From: Akkermansiaceae bacterium
Lineage (GTDB): Bacteria; Verrucomicrobiota; Verrucomicrobiia; Verrucomicrobiales; Akkermansiaceae
Direction: 5' to 3'
DNA: 64,000 nucleotides
Assembly (NCBI GenBank): GCA_024233115.1
Contig: JACKQB010000002.1
Coordinates: 1-64,000, forward strand
Position 1 is the first letter of the stretch. The number at the start of each line of letters is the position of its first letter. The notes beneath the pieces were generated by a model. It was given only the letters and a program-made list of their open reading frames with translations. It ran no database searches and was not told where the DNA came from. Position numbers and translations under genes: made by a program. Below, piece by piece: positions 33,910 through 43,318 of this stretch.

Positions 33910-34411
33910 CGCCACAACCGCCCGGCGGAGCAGCATGGCACGCCCCCCTCGGCACCTGCGGAGATAACGCTCCCCCCACCGCCGGCATCGTTGATGGCGT
34001 GAGGCCGCCGCCCCGCCGCCCGGGGACAGGCTGAATACCACTGGCACCCGGGTCGCCGACTTCCACGAGACAGGACAAGCCGACTCGACGGCCAACAACC
34101 CGATCAGTTGTTCCCAAATCAGCCGAGCGGAAGAGGAGGTGTTCCTTCTGATTCCGGAAAACAGCGAATGTCAGGCATTGTCAACCCATGCTAACATTTT
34201 CGCCTCAAAATATAATCCATACCTTGAGCGAGGGCAAGACTACGAAAATGATTATGGCATACCCTGAAAGCCGCATGAATATGAGCCTTACTCCCCCCCT
34301 TGAGCTCTGATCAATAAGGGCTGACGTCCAAACGACGTCAGAGATGGGATTTATACTTGCCATGTGGCCGTTAGTAGCAGTAGCTAGGCACGAATATTTT
34401 CATTTTCTATC
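33910..34411. other. Gap between BREX island and CRISPR operon
   Basis: No gene is visible in 502 bp. The first 200 bp are GC-rich and may be decayed sequence. Near the CRISPR side is an inverted repeat CTGACGTC-CAAAC-GACGTCAG (34321-34341), about 70 bp before the cas10 start. The promoter of the cmr operon should lie here, but I cannot point to clear -35/-10 boxes. Confidence 0.5.
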
Positions 34412-36301
34412 ATGCCCACGCCTCCAGATTCCTCTGCCAGAACTATTGCCAACCAAACATTGCTGTTATTTAGCATCGGCCCGGTTCAAGACTTCATCGC
34501 CGCCGCCCGCACCACTCGGGATCTCTGGAGCGGTTCTTACCTACTCTCAACCTTGATTGCCTCTGCTCTCGGTAAAATACAACACGATCACGAAACTGCT
34601 GCCGTGGTGTTTCCGCACATTGCAGATCAACCTCTGGTAAACGGCACTCCTAAATCTACCAACAATGGTGACATCTCCGCCTTTCTAACACCCACACTCC
34701 CCAACCGCTTACTCGCCATCCTTCCCGAAAGTGTCGACGCGGCAGCCTACGCCAAGGAGCTCAAAAATGCGGTGCGCGATAAACTCCAAACCATAGCCAC
34801 TGATGTCGCCAATGGACTAAATAATAATCTTAAAGCGGGAGCATCCTTCCATAAAGATAATTTCATCAGCCAAGCCGAACGCCTTCTCGAGGTCCAATGG
34901 CAAACCCTCCCTGTCACGAGCGCCGAAGACGCCTACGCTTTCGCCAATTCTTTGCCTGCTAACGAAGAGTTTGATCCTTGCAAACACGTCTCAGCAAGCT
35001 CCTCCTTGGATGAACTCTGGGGACCGCTTAATGCCTCCATTTCCTGGCTACAGGACGGCGCCAAATCGCTCCGCAGCTTCAACGCTTGGCGGAAAGGACG
35101 TTGGGAGTCCGGAAATAAATTCTTCAAAGACACTCTCAATGGCAAGGAGGAGGTGGTCTTCGTCGTGTCCAATCAACTTGATAAGAACCAAGTCAAAGAA
35201 CTCGCTGGTCAACTCAAATTGAATAAAGAGGGAGGCCTCAAGAAAGGGGAAATGCTCGGTGCCTCCAGCGTCATCAAGCGATTCTGGGACGTCTTCCATC
35301 TCGCACCCAAACTCAATCTTACCCCCGATGATCTAAGGAGCAAACACCCGATGCCCAACACCCACCGCATCGCCAAATACGACAACAAGAAGGATGGAGG
35401 TAACGAAGAAGGTGCCGAATCCGATAAATACTTCGCCATTATCGCCATGGATGGTGATGAGATGGGAAAATGGATCTCCGGGCAGAAGTTTGACCGTGCA
35501 ATGAGCCCGGACGACCACAGGGAGTTCTCAGACATCCTCAATGAGTTTTCCGTCAATCAAGCAGCCGGGTTGGTCGAAGACTCGGTTGGCAAACTCATCT
35601 ACTCTGGTGGAGACGACGTTCTCGCCATGGTGCCTGCGGGATATGCGCTCGACTGCGCACTCGATCTGAAGGACGCGTTCATATCAGCATTCAAAGGTAA
35701 GAACGCCGAGAAATATAAGGAAATGAATGCCTCCATCGGCATCGCCATCGCGCACTACAAGGCGCCGCTGCAGGATGTCGTGAAGGCCGCCCAAGCTGCC
35801 GAGAAGCGCGCGAAGTGTTCACCGGATCAAGGAGGTCACGGCCGTGGTGCGGTTGCCATCACCATCTACAAGCGTTCCGGGGAAATCCTGGAGTGGGGAA
35901 GCCGATGGGATAACACCGGCATCAGCTTGCTTGGCTCCTTGCTAAAGGACTTGAAAGGGAAAAAGCTCAAGACCCGCTTCCCTCATAAGCTGGAGGCCCA
36001 ACTCACGCCCTACTTACCGCAATCCGAGTCCATCGCCACTGATGAGAACTTCGCTCAGCATTTCTCAGACATCCTTGAAAAAGAAGTCGCCCACACCCTT
36101 AAACGCAATGAAGGAGGAGCTCTTGGGGAAACCAAGCTCGAGCACTTCACCGACTACTGGAACGGAATCAACACGGAAGATTTCACAGAGAAACTCAAAC
36201 GCTTCATCAACCTCCTCCGCACTGCTGCCTGGATGGCTCGCGGTTACGATGAAAAGGAAGCTAACAAAAACTCAAACACACAGGAAGCAGCCACTCATTA
36301 A
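34412..36301 (+). CDS. cmr2: Type III-B CRISPR Cas10/Cmr2
   Basis: The 629-residue protein starts its first domain with LLLFSIGPVQDFIAAARTTRDLWSGSYLL, the Cmr2 signature. The palm domain holds YFAIIAMDGDEMGKWISG (about 348-365) and the intact cyclase motif SGGDDVLAMVP (about 395-405). It would make cyclic oligoadenylates when target RNA binds. No N-terminal HD nuclease domain is present, which is seen in some III-B systems; DNA cleavage by Cas10 is thus unlikely and defence would depend on signalling. It is first of the cmr operon, 3 bp before cmr3. Confidence 0.93.
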   Translation: MPTPPDSSARTIANQTLLLFSIGPVQDFIAAARTTRDLWSGSYLLSTLIASALGKIQHDHETAAVVFPHIADQPLVNGTPKSTNNGDISAFLTPTLPNRLLAILPESVDAAAYAKELKNAVRDKLQTIATDVANGLNNNLKAGASFHKDNFISQAERLLEVQWQTLPVTSAEDAYAFANSLPANEEFDPCKHVSASSSLDELWGPLNASISWLQDGAKSLRSFNAWRKGRWESGNKFFKDTLNGKEEVVFVVSNQLDKNQVKELAGQLKLNKEGGLKKGEMLGASSVIKRFWDVFHLAPKLNLTPDDLRSKHPMPNTHRIAKYDNKKDGGNEEGAESDKYFAIIAMDGDEMGKWISGQKFDRAMSPDDHREFSDILNEFSVNQAAGLVEDSVGKLIYSGGDDVLAMVPAGYALDCALDLKDAFISAFKGKNAEKYKEMNASIGIAIAHYKAPLQDVVKAAQAAEKRAKCSPDQGGHGRGAVAITIYKRSGEILEWGSRWDNTGISLLGSLLKDLKGKKLKTRFPHKLEAQLTPYLPQSESIATDENFAQHFSDILEKEVAHTLKRNEGGALGETKLEHFTDYWNGINTEDFTEKLKRFINLLRTAAWMARGYDEKEANKNSNTQEAATH

Positions 36302-36304
36302 GCC

Positions 36305-37588
36305 ATGTCTACACATCAACTACTCTACGAACCCACCGACGTTCTCTTCTTTAAGGACGGCCGCCCCATGGAAGGTGCCAATGCCGGACACGGTGCGGCA
36401 TGGCCCATGCCTCATGTGCTGGACTCGGCACTCCACGCCGCACTCCACCGTTCCGGCCAGAAATCACATACCCACCGCGCTCACCGCAATGGCAAGGTCA
36501 TTTCCGAAGACCGAGAGAAGGATGGTCGTCAATTCGGCTCGCTGCAATCAGCGGGGCCTTTCCCGGTAAATGCAGATGGACAATGGTTCTTTCCCCGTCC
36601 GGCAGATGCTGACCAGGGCAAGTCCTCGGTCACTACGCACAAGCCTCTGCTGGAAACTCCGATTGGCGCTCATTCCAGCCTCGAAACAGGGCTTTCTCCC
36701 GCCCTGAACACCCTCCCGCCCAGCAAGGACAAGGCGGAAAAATGGCTGAGCAAATCCGCTTTCGAAGCCTACCTGACTGGAGGAGAATCACCTGCAAAGG
36801 AGCACTACCTGAATGACGAGGCGATCTATGCTGCCGAGCACAACATCGGCATCGGGATCGATGCCGATAGTGGCACCCAGGACGGAGAGTCATTTTACTC
36901 CGCATCCTATCTCAGGCTGAAGAAAGACTGGAAGCTGGGCCAGATCGCCCGCTGTGATGATAAAGAAAACTCTGATCTGCTGGAGCAGGTTTTCCAGAAC
37001 TCCGGCCATGAAAACCACATCATCGCCGGCGGTCAGCAGCGCACCTGCACCTTGCTTAGAAATGCATTCACCGCCACCGTCTTGCCCATGGCTCCGGAGA
37101 TTACTGGCACATTGGTCCGATGGACGCTCCTTACACCGGCTATCTACCCGGCCACTAGCGGGAAGCACACCCACCCCGGCGGCTGGCTCCCGTCATGGGT
37201 TAATCCTGACACCAAACAAGTCATGCTTCTTGACGGACCGGGCGTGAAGGCTGCCAAACGCAAAAAGCTTGAACCCGGTAACCCCATCGACGCAAAGCTA
37301 GTCGCCGCCATCATCCCCCGCCCGATCCCCGTCACCGGCTGGTCACTCGGCAAAACAGACGGCAACGACTTCGGAGCCAAAGCCACCCACCTAGCAGTCC
37401 CGGCGGGTGCCGTTTACTACTTCGACTGCGACGAAGACGAAACTGCGGCCCAACAACTCGCCGCCGCACTCAACTGGCACGGCTGCCAAACCAACCCCCA
37501 ACACATCATCAATCGCCGATCCACCATCCTCGGAGAAAAAGGCTACGGCCTCGGCGTTTGCTCCCCCTGGACACCACATAACCAATAA
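36305..37588 (+). CDS. cmr3: Type III-B CRISPR protein Cmr3
   Basis: The 427-residue RAMP protein begins YEPTDVLFFKDGRPMEGANAGHGAAWPMPHVL, typical of Cmr3 (pattern 'D.lffRd.rPf'). Later features are YLRLKKDWKLGQIARCDD and a C-terminal glycine-rich KGYGLGVCSPW. Cmr3 caps the foot of the Cmr complex next to Cas10 and holds the 5' tag of the crRNA. The order cmr2-cmr3-cmr4-cmr5-cmr6-cmr1 is kept in this operon. Confidence 0.9.
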   Translation: MSTHQLLYEPTDVLFFKDGRPMEGANAGHGAAWPMPHVLDSALHAALHRSGQKSHTHRAHRNGKVISEDREKDGRQFGSLQSAGPFPVNADGQWFFPRPADADQGKSSVTTHKPLLETPIGAHSSLETGLSPALNTLPPSKDKAEKWLSKSAFEAYLTGGESPAKEHYLNDEAIYAAEHNIGIGIDADSGTQDGESFYSASYLRLKKDWKLGQIARCDDKENSDLLEQVFQNSGHENHIIAGGQQRTCTLLRNAFTATVLPMAPEITGTLVRWTLLTPAIYPATSGKHTHPGGWLPSWVNPDTKQVMLLDGPGVKAAKRKKLEPGNPIDAKLVAAIIPRPIPVTGWSLGKTDGNDFGAKATHLAVPAGAVYYFDCDEDETAAQQLAAALNWHGCQTNPQHIINRRSTILGEKGYGLGVCSPWTPHNQ

Positions 37589-37620
37589 ACAAGCTCAAAT
37601 AATCTAACAAACCAAATCCT

Positions 37621-38571
37621 ATGGAAACCAAACTACTCTACCTCTTCACCCGCACACCCCTGCACGTGGGAGCCGGATCATCCGTTGGCGCCATCGACCA
37701 ACCCATTCAACGCGAGCGACATACCCAGTTCCCCATCATTCCTGGATCCAGCTTAAAGGGATCGCTCACAGACCAGTGGCCAGCTAGCCAAATTGATGAC
37801 AACGGTAAAGCGTCCCGTCTCACCACAGAAAAGCAAGGAGACAAGAGTATTGTCAAAATGGCTGATCCCGCTGCCTGGCTTTTCGGCTCGGACACTACGG
37901 AACTATCTTTCGCTGGTTCACTCCTATTCTCGGAGGCCACTTTGTTAGCCTTCCCAATTCGCTCGGCCAAAGGCTCCTATGCATGGGTAACTTGCCCACA
38001 CATCCTGGCCAAAGCTCACCGTGAAGGTGTTCTCGTCAACAAACTCGGCACGCCCCTCCCGGCAGAAGACCAAGCCATCTACCAAAGCGGTGCCCCCCTT
38101 GATCTAGATGGAACCATTGTCCTTGAGGACTATGCCTTGACGCTTTGCATCAACAGTAACCTCGCCAGCCTCGCAGAGGAAATGAGCAAACTCGTTGATG
38201 ATGAGATTTACGAGTCGATCAAAGAGCGCCTCGTAATTGTATCTGATCATATGATGACTCATTTTGTCAGTACTGCTTGTGAAGTCGCCACCCACGTCCG
38301 AATTGACGACCGCACGGGCACAGCTGAAGGGACCGGACTTTTCAATCAAGAGAATGTCCCCTCAGAAACCCTTTTCTACGCCCCCATTCGTGCCACTAAA
38401 TCCCGAGTTCCCAACGGCGAATACGCGGATAAAACAGATGCAGACGCGCTCGCCGAGTTTGGCAAAAAAGTTGCTGCACAAAGAGTCTTCCAGTTCGGAG
38501 CCGATGCATCCATTGGTCTTGGTTACTGCTCAGCAACTCTTCAAGACATGCAACCATCACCAACAGCTTAA
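37621..38571 (+). CDS. cmr4: Type III-B backbone RNase Cmr4
   Basis: The 316-residue RAMP protein has TRTPLHVGAGSSVGAIDQPIQRERHTQFPIIPGSSLKGSL at its start. The Asp of GAID is the residue that cuts target RNA at 6-nt steps in this family. The C-terminus has the RAMP glycine-rich FGADASIGLGYC. Several copies line the crRNA in the complex. It is 32 bp after cmr3. Confidence 0.95.
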   Translation: METKLLYLFTRTPLHVGAGSSVGAIDQPIQRERHTQFPIIPGSSLKGSLTDQWPASQIDDNGKASRLTTEKQGDKSIVKMADPAAWLFGSDTTELSFAGSLLFSEATLLAFPIRSAKGSYAWVTCPHILAKAHREGVLVNKLGTPLPAEDQAIYQSGAPLDLDGTIVLEDYALTLCINSNLASLAEEMSKLVDDEIYESIKERLVIVSDHMMTHFVSTACEVATHVRIDDRTGTAEGTGLFNQENVPSETLFYAPIRATKSRVPNGEYADKTDADALAEFGKKVAAQRVFQFGADASIGLGYCSATLQDMQPSPTA

Positions 38572-38583
38572 ACCTTCAGAAAA

Positions 38584-38973
38584 ATGACCAATATCGATCA
38601 AATCCGTGCTGCACATGCTCTCAGTGCCTGCTCCCATGAGAGGCTCAAACGCTCTGCTATCAGCAGCCTTCCCTGTCTCATCATCAATAACGGGCTGCTC
38701 GCCACCGTCGCTTATGTGAAATGCGAAGGTGGTGGTGCAAACAGACCCCACCAAGTCAAGGCCATGGAGTCACTTGCGGATCATCTCAAGAATCAGGGCA
38801 TCACTAATCAACAAACGAACACCCTCTCTATATTTGCTAATGATTTGGCTAACAACTCTCCTGTCAATCTCCAGAGAGCCACTGCTGAAGCTCTCGCTTA
38901 TTTTAGCTTTCTCAAACGATTCGCGGACATGAATGCCGATGATAATGCAGTGCAAGCACCAATTCCTGACTAA
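38584..38973 (+). CDS. cmr5: Type III-B small subunit Cmr5
   Basis: The 129-residue, mainly helical protein fits Cmr5: an N-terminal DQIRAAHALSAC, a central LPCLIINNGLLATVAYVK and LSIFANDLANNSP, and a C-terminal EALAYFSFLKRFADM. Cmr5 forms the inner filament along the target RNA. Three bases separate it from cmr6 and 12 from cmr4. Confidence 0.88.
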   Translation: MTNIDQIRAAHALSACSHERLKRSAISSLPCLIINNGLLATVAYVKCEGGGANRPHQVKAMESLADHLKNQGITNQQTNTLSIFANDLANNSPVNLQRATAEALAYFSFLKRFADMNADDNAVQAPIPD

Positions 38974-38976
38974 GCC

Positions 38977-40299
38977 ATGCCTATTCACATAGAAAATTCA
39001 TGTAAGCAGGCGATTGGTGAGCTGGCTCAGAACTGCAATTGTCGCAGCTTGCTCAAAGATCGATACGTTTTTATCGATGAACAGTTGGATGAAGCTAAGT
39101 TCATTCAAGCGTCTCGCATTTGCACAGCGGGGCATCATATTATAACAAACTTGATAGAATCATGGGGTAGGGCTGCCGCTGCGGAAAGGAACCCTGCCAA
39201 GCAAGGCCAGATAGAAAACAAAATTACACGATGCTCCCCATTTACAAACGCAGAAAATCCGGAGTCCATCGTTATTAAACACCCGCATGCTTGGTTACCA
39301 GGCAACGCCAGCAAGGTCCGTGCCCGTCTAATCTCCCGCATGATGGTCAACATGGGAGAAGGGGTCATGGAAAATGCCAACCTGCACCTCAATCGATTTG
39401 GTATCCCCACTATTCCCGGTTCGGCGATCAAGGGCTGTGCTCGCCGCATGGCTCTGCAAGCCCTGCACGACTGGGTTGATCACATCAACGATCCTGATGA
39501 ATCACTTCCTGCGGAAGCCCGGTTACGTCCACACCCGGATGACCTCTGCGCCCCCTGCTGTGAAAGCTTTACTTCACCAGCGGATATGCTTGCCGCCATC
39601 GCCCGCGTTTTTGGCTGGGTTCAGTCAGACTGGGAAGGGGACGCAAGTGATCTCCGCTGGGCTGTTCACAATGAACCAGAGATCATCTCTGCCGCAAAAG
39701 AGCAGATTCGTGCCGCAGCACAATTCGCTGGCACCGTGGCATTCATCGAAGCCCAGCCCAAGAGCGACCCCGGCATCGAACTAGATGTCCTTACACCCCA
39801 CCACACTAAATATCACAATGGCGAACAGGGGTATGACGATGCACCCGATACGGAAGACCCCGTGCCGGTCTATTTCCCTGCCGTCAGACCCCAGTCTGCA
39901 CCCAACCACTACATCTTCCCTATTCTTCCTCTCCCACGCTTGAAGGAAGGGGATCTAGCCAGCGCCGAAATCTGGCTCCTGCACGGTCTCGAACTCTTTG
40001 GTATCGGAGCCAAAACCGCAGCTGGCTACGGCTGTTATGAAGCCTACGAACCGCCCGAAGACCTCGGTGATTACGAAAACGAAGATACCTTCAAAAACCG
40101 GGTTCTCGACCGCCTTTCAAAATCCGGAGAATACCCACAGCTCAAAAAAGAAATCGAGATCATCAAAGGCAACCCAAAGAACGCACGGTGGATACCCATC
40201 CTGCGCGAAAGAGCACGTGCAGACAACAACACGAAAAAACGCCTGAAAAAAACAGACTGGTTTCCAAAAGAATGGATTTCCAGTGAGACAACCCCTTGA
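38977..40299 (+). CDS. cmr6: Type III-B CRISPR protein Cmr6
   Basis: The 440-residue RAMP protein has NANLHLNRFGIPTIPGSAIKGCARRMAL (about 128-155), the typical Cmr6 block, and LFGIGAKTAAGYGCYE (about 337-352), the RAMP glycine-rich loop. It is longer than many Cmr6 proteins because of N-terminal (about 100 aa) and C-terminal charged extensions. Cmr6 sits at the head of the complex with Cmr1. Confidence 0.9.
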   Translation: MPIHIENSCKQAIGELAQNCNCRSLLKDRYVFIDEQLDEAKFIQASRICTAGHHIITNLIESWGRAAAAERNPAKQGQIENKITRCSPFTNAENPESIVIKHPHAWLPGNASKVRARLISRMMVNMGEGVMENANLHLNRFGIPTIPGSAIKGCARRMALQALHDWVDHINDPDESLPAEARLRPHPDDLCAPCCESFTSPADMLAAIARVFGWVQSDWEGDASDLRWAVHNEPEIISAAKEQIRAAAQFAGTVAFIEAQPKSDPGIELDVLTPHHTKYHNGEQGYDDAPDTEDPVPVYFPAVRPQSAPNHYIFPILPLPRLKEGDLASAEIWLLHGLELFGIGAKTAAGYGCYEAYEPPEDLGDYENEDTFKNRVLDRLSKSGEYPQLKKEIEIIKGNPKNARWIPILRERARADNNTKKRLKKTDWFPKEWISSETTP

Positions 40300-40311
40300 C
40301 CCCAAAATCCA

Positions 40312-41415
40312 ATGATCCAGATCACACAGAAACTCGAAATCATCAGCCCGTGCTTCAATGGAGGAGCTGAACCTGACCAGCGGGCCGAAATCCGTGCGTC
40401 ATCCATTCGCGGCCAACTTCGTTGGTGGTTCCGTGTTCTCGGCGGTTTCAAATCGTTGGACACACCGCTCCGAGAACAGGAGGCTGCCATCTTCGGTGGT
40501 GCCAATGATAGTGATGATAACGGCGTCGGCAGCAAGCTGATCGTACGAGTCGTGTCGCATAATCTCATCTCCAATCGTAAAGATGGTCAGGAATTAGGGC
40601 ATGCGAATTTCAGCGACTCGGCATTTCTGACTTTCCCGATTCAATCACGAGAAAAAAATCATGTTAAAACGACTTACGATGGAAAAGGTGTCATATTAGA
40701 GGGTTCATCATTTAGCCTTCTTTTTATTTGGAAAGGGTTACGACAAGAGAAAAAAAATCTCCAAGCTCTGCTGACTATCTTCGCTAATCTCGGTTCCCTT
40801 GGCTTCCGATCAAGACGTGCCATGGGGGCGGTTGCCCCGAAAGACAAGGGACTCATGACTCTGGAGGATGCATTTGGCGCATTCAAATCGCCAAACAACA
40901 TCCTTATCAAAAAGCTAACTGTAGATTCGTCGGCTACAAATCCGTCGTCGACCGCTATTTCAACACTTGGTGGCTGGCTAAAATCTTGGCGTTCATACGG
41001 ACGAACGGCAGACCACATACGTGACGAGGGCAACACTCAAGGACGCCCTCCCGAAAACATAGGTTTCAACTACGCGAAAAATGATCATGACATAGGTTAT
41101 GGGCTACCTAATGCAGCTCAATCCCCAGCGTATCGACCAGCACTCGGGCTGCCCATCATCCAACGTGCAGACGGAACCAAAAATTGGGAGTGGAATACCA
41201 TCAATAGGAAAGCACAAGGCCGTTTCGCTTCGCCCGTCATATTACGTCCCCACAAGAATCTCAATGGTTCGTGGTCTGCCCTGATCATCTTCGTTGACTC
41301 CAAGAAATGGCCAGCTGGGAAGATAGTATATATTAACCACACTTCCCGTGACGTTTCGCTTGGATTATATGATGCCATGAAGGCTGACAATCACCTCACG
41401 GATTTCAATTCCTGA
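40312..41415 (+). CDS. cmr1: Type III-B CRISPR protein Cmr1
   Basis: The 367-residue RAMP protein starts TQKLEIISPCFNGGAEPDQRAEIRASSIRGQLRWWFRVLGG, the Cmr1 signature, followed by REQEAAIFGG. FANLGSLGFRSRRAMGAV near 170 is the RAMP glycine-rich loop. Cmr1 caps the head of the complex and contacts the crRNA 3' side. It ends the core cmr operon; a 164-bp gap follows. Confidence 0.92.
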   Translation: MIQITQKLEIISPCFNGGAEPDQRAEIRASSIRGQLRWWFRVLGGFKSLDTPLREQEAAIFGGANDSDDNGVGSKLIVRVVSHNLISNRKDGQELGHANFSDSAFLTFPIQSREKNHVKTTYDGKGVILEGSSFSLLFIWKGLRQEKKNLQALLTIFANLGSLGFRSRRAMGAVAPKDKGLMTLEDAFGAFKSPNNILIKKLTVDSSATNPSSTAISTLGGWLKSWRSYGRTADHIRDEGNTQGRPPENIGFNYAKNDHDIGYGLPNAAQSPAYRPALGLPIIQRADGTKNWEWNTINRKAQGRFASPVILRPHKNLNGSWSALIIFVDSKKWPAGKIVYINHTSRDVSLGLYDAMKADNHLTDFNS

Positions 41416-41495
41416 CTGACAGTCCACGTGTTCATGCATCATCACATACTCGTTGCCTGTCGAAAGCTATTACCCCAGAGCACGCCGGACATCCA

Positions 41496-41507
41496 CATGA
41501 CGTCATG
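41496..41507. promoter_or_regulatory. Perfect 12-bp palindrome CATGACGTCATG
   Basis: It lies in the gap between cmr1 and the OGFr-domain gene, 73 bp before that gene's start. Its core TGACGTC also occurs as an inverted pair ahead of cas10 (34321-34341), at 45734-45741 and in part at 51618-51634. It may be an operator, but the evidence is only recurrence. Confidence 0.35.
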
Positions 41508-41579
41508 AGGTTTTACAATACCCAGTCACGCAGCTATGTCTCTGCCTTGTAAAACCTATATCCCAGCGACTCTAAATCC

Positions 41580-42125
41580 ATGAACGAGAACCTGCTACTG
41601 CCCTTCTACTTGCTAGAAACGCCCGACCACATGGTGCGCACACTCGACAGCTATTGGCAGCAGGATGCCCGGTGGCTGGAGCAAACTCACGATTATATCC
41701 AGTGGATGTTTCCCCTTGTTGTCAGAAGTAACTATAACCCCCACGCGCCGGTGTTGACTGATCAAGTGAGGCAGGCTTTTGAACTGACTGATCAGCATGA
41801 GTCCAAGGTGCTGCAGGATAACCTTTCCCGGTCCACACAATGTATGCTGGGTTTCTACGGCTACGATGTTGTAGCTGGTGATATCAACCGCGCTTGCGAC
41901 TGGCAGGAAAAAAGTCGCAAATGGTTGAACAACGGCAATCATAATCATCTGCGTATTACCCGGATTCTGCGCTCTCTGAATCTCCTTGGGCAGGGTGATC
42001 TTGCTCAAGCCTTGCTTGCCGAGTTTGAGAATAGCATAGAACAAACGTCCGCTCCCGTCCCAAGAGAAACTAGGCTCTTGTGGAAAAATGCCGCAGCCCC
42101 CAATGTTGCCTCGTCCTTAAACTAA
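41580..42125 (+). CDS. OGFr-conserved-region domain protein
   Basis: The 181-residue protein carries the domain named after the opioid growth factor receptor N-terminus: LLPFYLLETPDHMVRTLDSYWQQDARWLEQTHDYIQWMFPL, then VLTDQVRQAFELTD and MLGFYGYDV. Such domains occur in many bacteria in proteins of unknown function; they are helical. The eukaryotic name says nothing about function here. It stands between the cmr operon and the membrane CARF gene, on the same strand, separated by gaps of 164 and 106 bp. Confidence 0.85.
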   Translation: MNENLLLPFYLLETPDHMVRTLDSYWQQDARWLEQTHDYIQWMFPLVVRSNYNPHAPVLTDQVRQAFELTDQHESKVLQDNLSRSTQCMLGFYGYDVVAGDINRACDWQEKSRKWLNNGNHNHLRITRILRSLNLLGQGDLAQALLAEFENSIEQTSAPVPRETRLLWKNAAAPNVASSLN

Positions 42126-42231
42126 AAGATCGACTCCCATTTATTCATCACACAAGCTAAACCCTGCCTTACTCAATTACTTTGACATCTATCATTCTTC
42201 AACCCACTCAATCATCATTACGATTAGCACT

Positions 42232-43317
42232 ATGAAATCCCATTCCTTCTCTCACTACCTAACGACTTTCCCATGGAGGGCTTTTTTATTACTTGTCATG
42301 GTTCTTTTCTTCGGCCACTGGCTGGGTGCGTCTACCTCGATCTGGGTGAACCTCGTAACTGATTATTTTCCTCATCATCACCCAATTGTGGCATTACCGG
42401 TGGTTTACACCATTCTCATCGCCTTGGTGTTCTCGCTCTATCATCTCAATCATCACTATATCAGGCCAAAATCGTTGTTTATTCGTTTCGTTCTGTGGTT
42501 ATTATCCACCCTGATTATCGTCACAGCCTATTGTTCTGCCACATGGTCGGAGCATGCCGTTTTAGGGAAAGATTTTTTGGAGGCCCATCCAATTTTCATC
42601 TCAAGTATTTGCGTGTTAGGCTTGCTTGCTACTAACAAGGTTCTGAAAAAAATTCTTCGTGTCATTGAAGGACCTGAAGATATTCACCTCAATAATAACC
42701 CGGACCCCATCAACACTTTGGTGCTCGCAGTATCATTGCCGAACCACACGCTGGAATTTCCGACTTCAACAGATGTGCATGCCGTTGTCAGTGTAGCATC
42801 CAGAACGGACTCTCCGCCTGTAACATATACTTTGAGTGGAAAAAATCTAGCAAGTGACATAGATGCTCTAGATGGCTCGATGTGGAAGTGGCAACAATTA
42901 TTGCGTGCTATAGAACCTCATAAAGAGCTAAAGAAGGTGATCCTCATAGGTTCAAAAACCGGATATATGCCCGGATCGCCAGGCTCCTACGCGTCATTGG
43001 ACGAGTGTAGTAAATTGCTTGCTCCCTACTTGCCCTCATCATGTGCGCTTTCCTTGCATCATGAGGCCCTGGCTTTTGAAGATTTTAATGAACTAAAAAC
43101 GGCTCTGAGGAATATCATTACCGAGGAAATATCCGATGTAGGGGAAGGTCATGTGGCCGTCGATGTCACTGGCGGACAAGCCACTACCAGCATTGCCGGT
43201 GCTGCTGCCACCATCGGCACCGAGGCCATATTCCAATACGTTCAGACCAATGAGCCATATGCGGTCCTTTACTATGACGTGCATAATAAACACGCACCCA
43301 ACCCCAGTGGACATTAA
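42232..43317 (+). CDS. Four-helix membrane protein with CARF-like domain, candidate CRISPR effector
   Basis: The 361-residue protein has four membrane helices (about 14-34, 48-71, 83-105, 120-140) and a soluble C-terminal domain of about 200 residues. That domain has a Rossmann-like order: INTLVLAVSLPN, KKVILIGSKTG, EALAFEDFNELKTALRNIITEEI, then HVAVDVTGGQATTSIAGAAA and FQYVQTNEPYAVLYYDV. The DVTGG...S.A.A motif recalls CARF domains that bind cyclic oligoadenylate. Membrane CARF proteins such as Cam1 depolarise the membrane when activated; this one has more helices than the Cam1 I know. It directly precedes the csx3 gene. Effector role is inferred. Confidence 0.7.
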   Translation: MKSHSFSHYLTTFPWRAFLLLVMVLFFGHWLGASTSIWVNLVTDYFPHHHPIVALPVVYTILIALVFSLYHLNHHYIRPKSLFIRFVLWLLSTLIIVTAYCSATWSEHAVLGKDFLEAHPIFISSICVLGLLATNKVLKKILRVIEGPEDIHLNNNPDPINTLVLAVSLPNHTLEFPTSTDVHAVVSVASRTDSPPVTYTLSGKNLASDIDALDGSMWKWQQLLRAIEPHKELKKVILIGSKTGYMPGSPGSYASLDECSKLLAPYLPSSCALSLHHEALAFEDFNELKTALRNIITEEISDVGEGHVAVDVTGGQATTSIAGAAATIGTEAIFQYVQTNEPYAVLYYDVHNKHAPNPSGH

Positions 43318-43318
43318 C

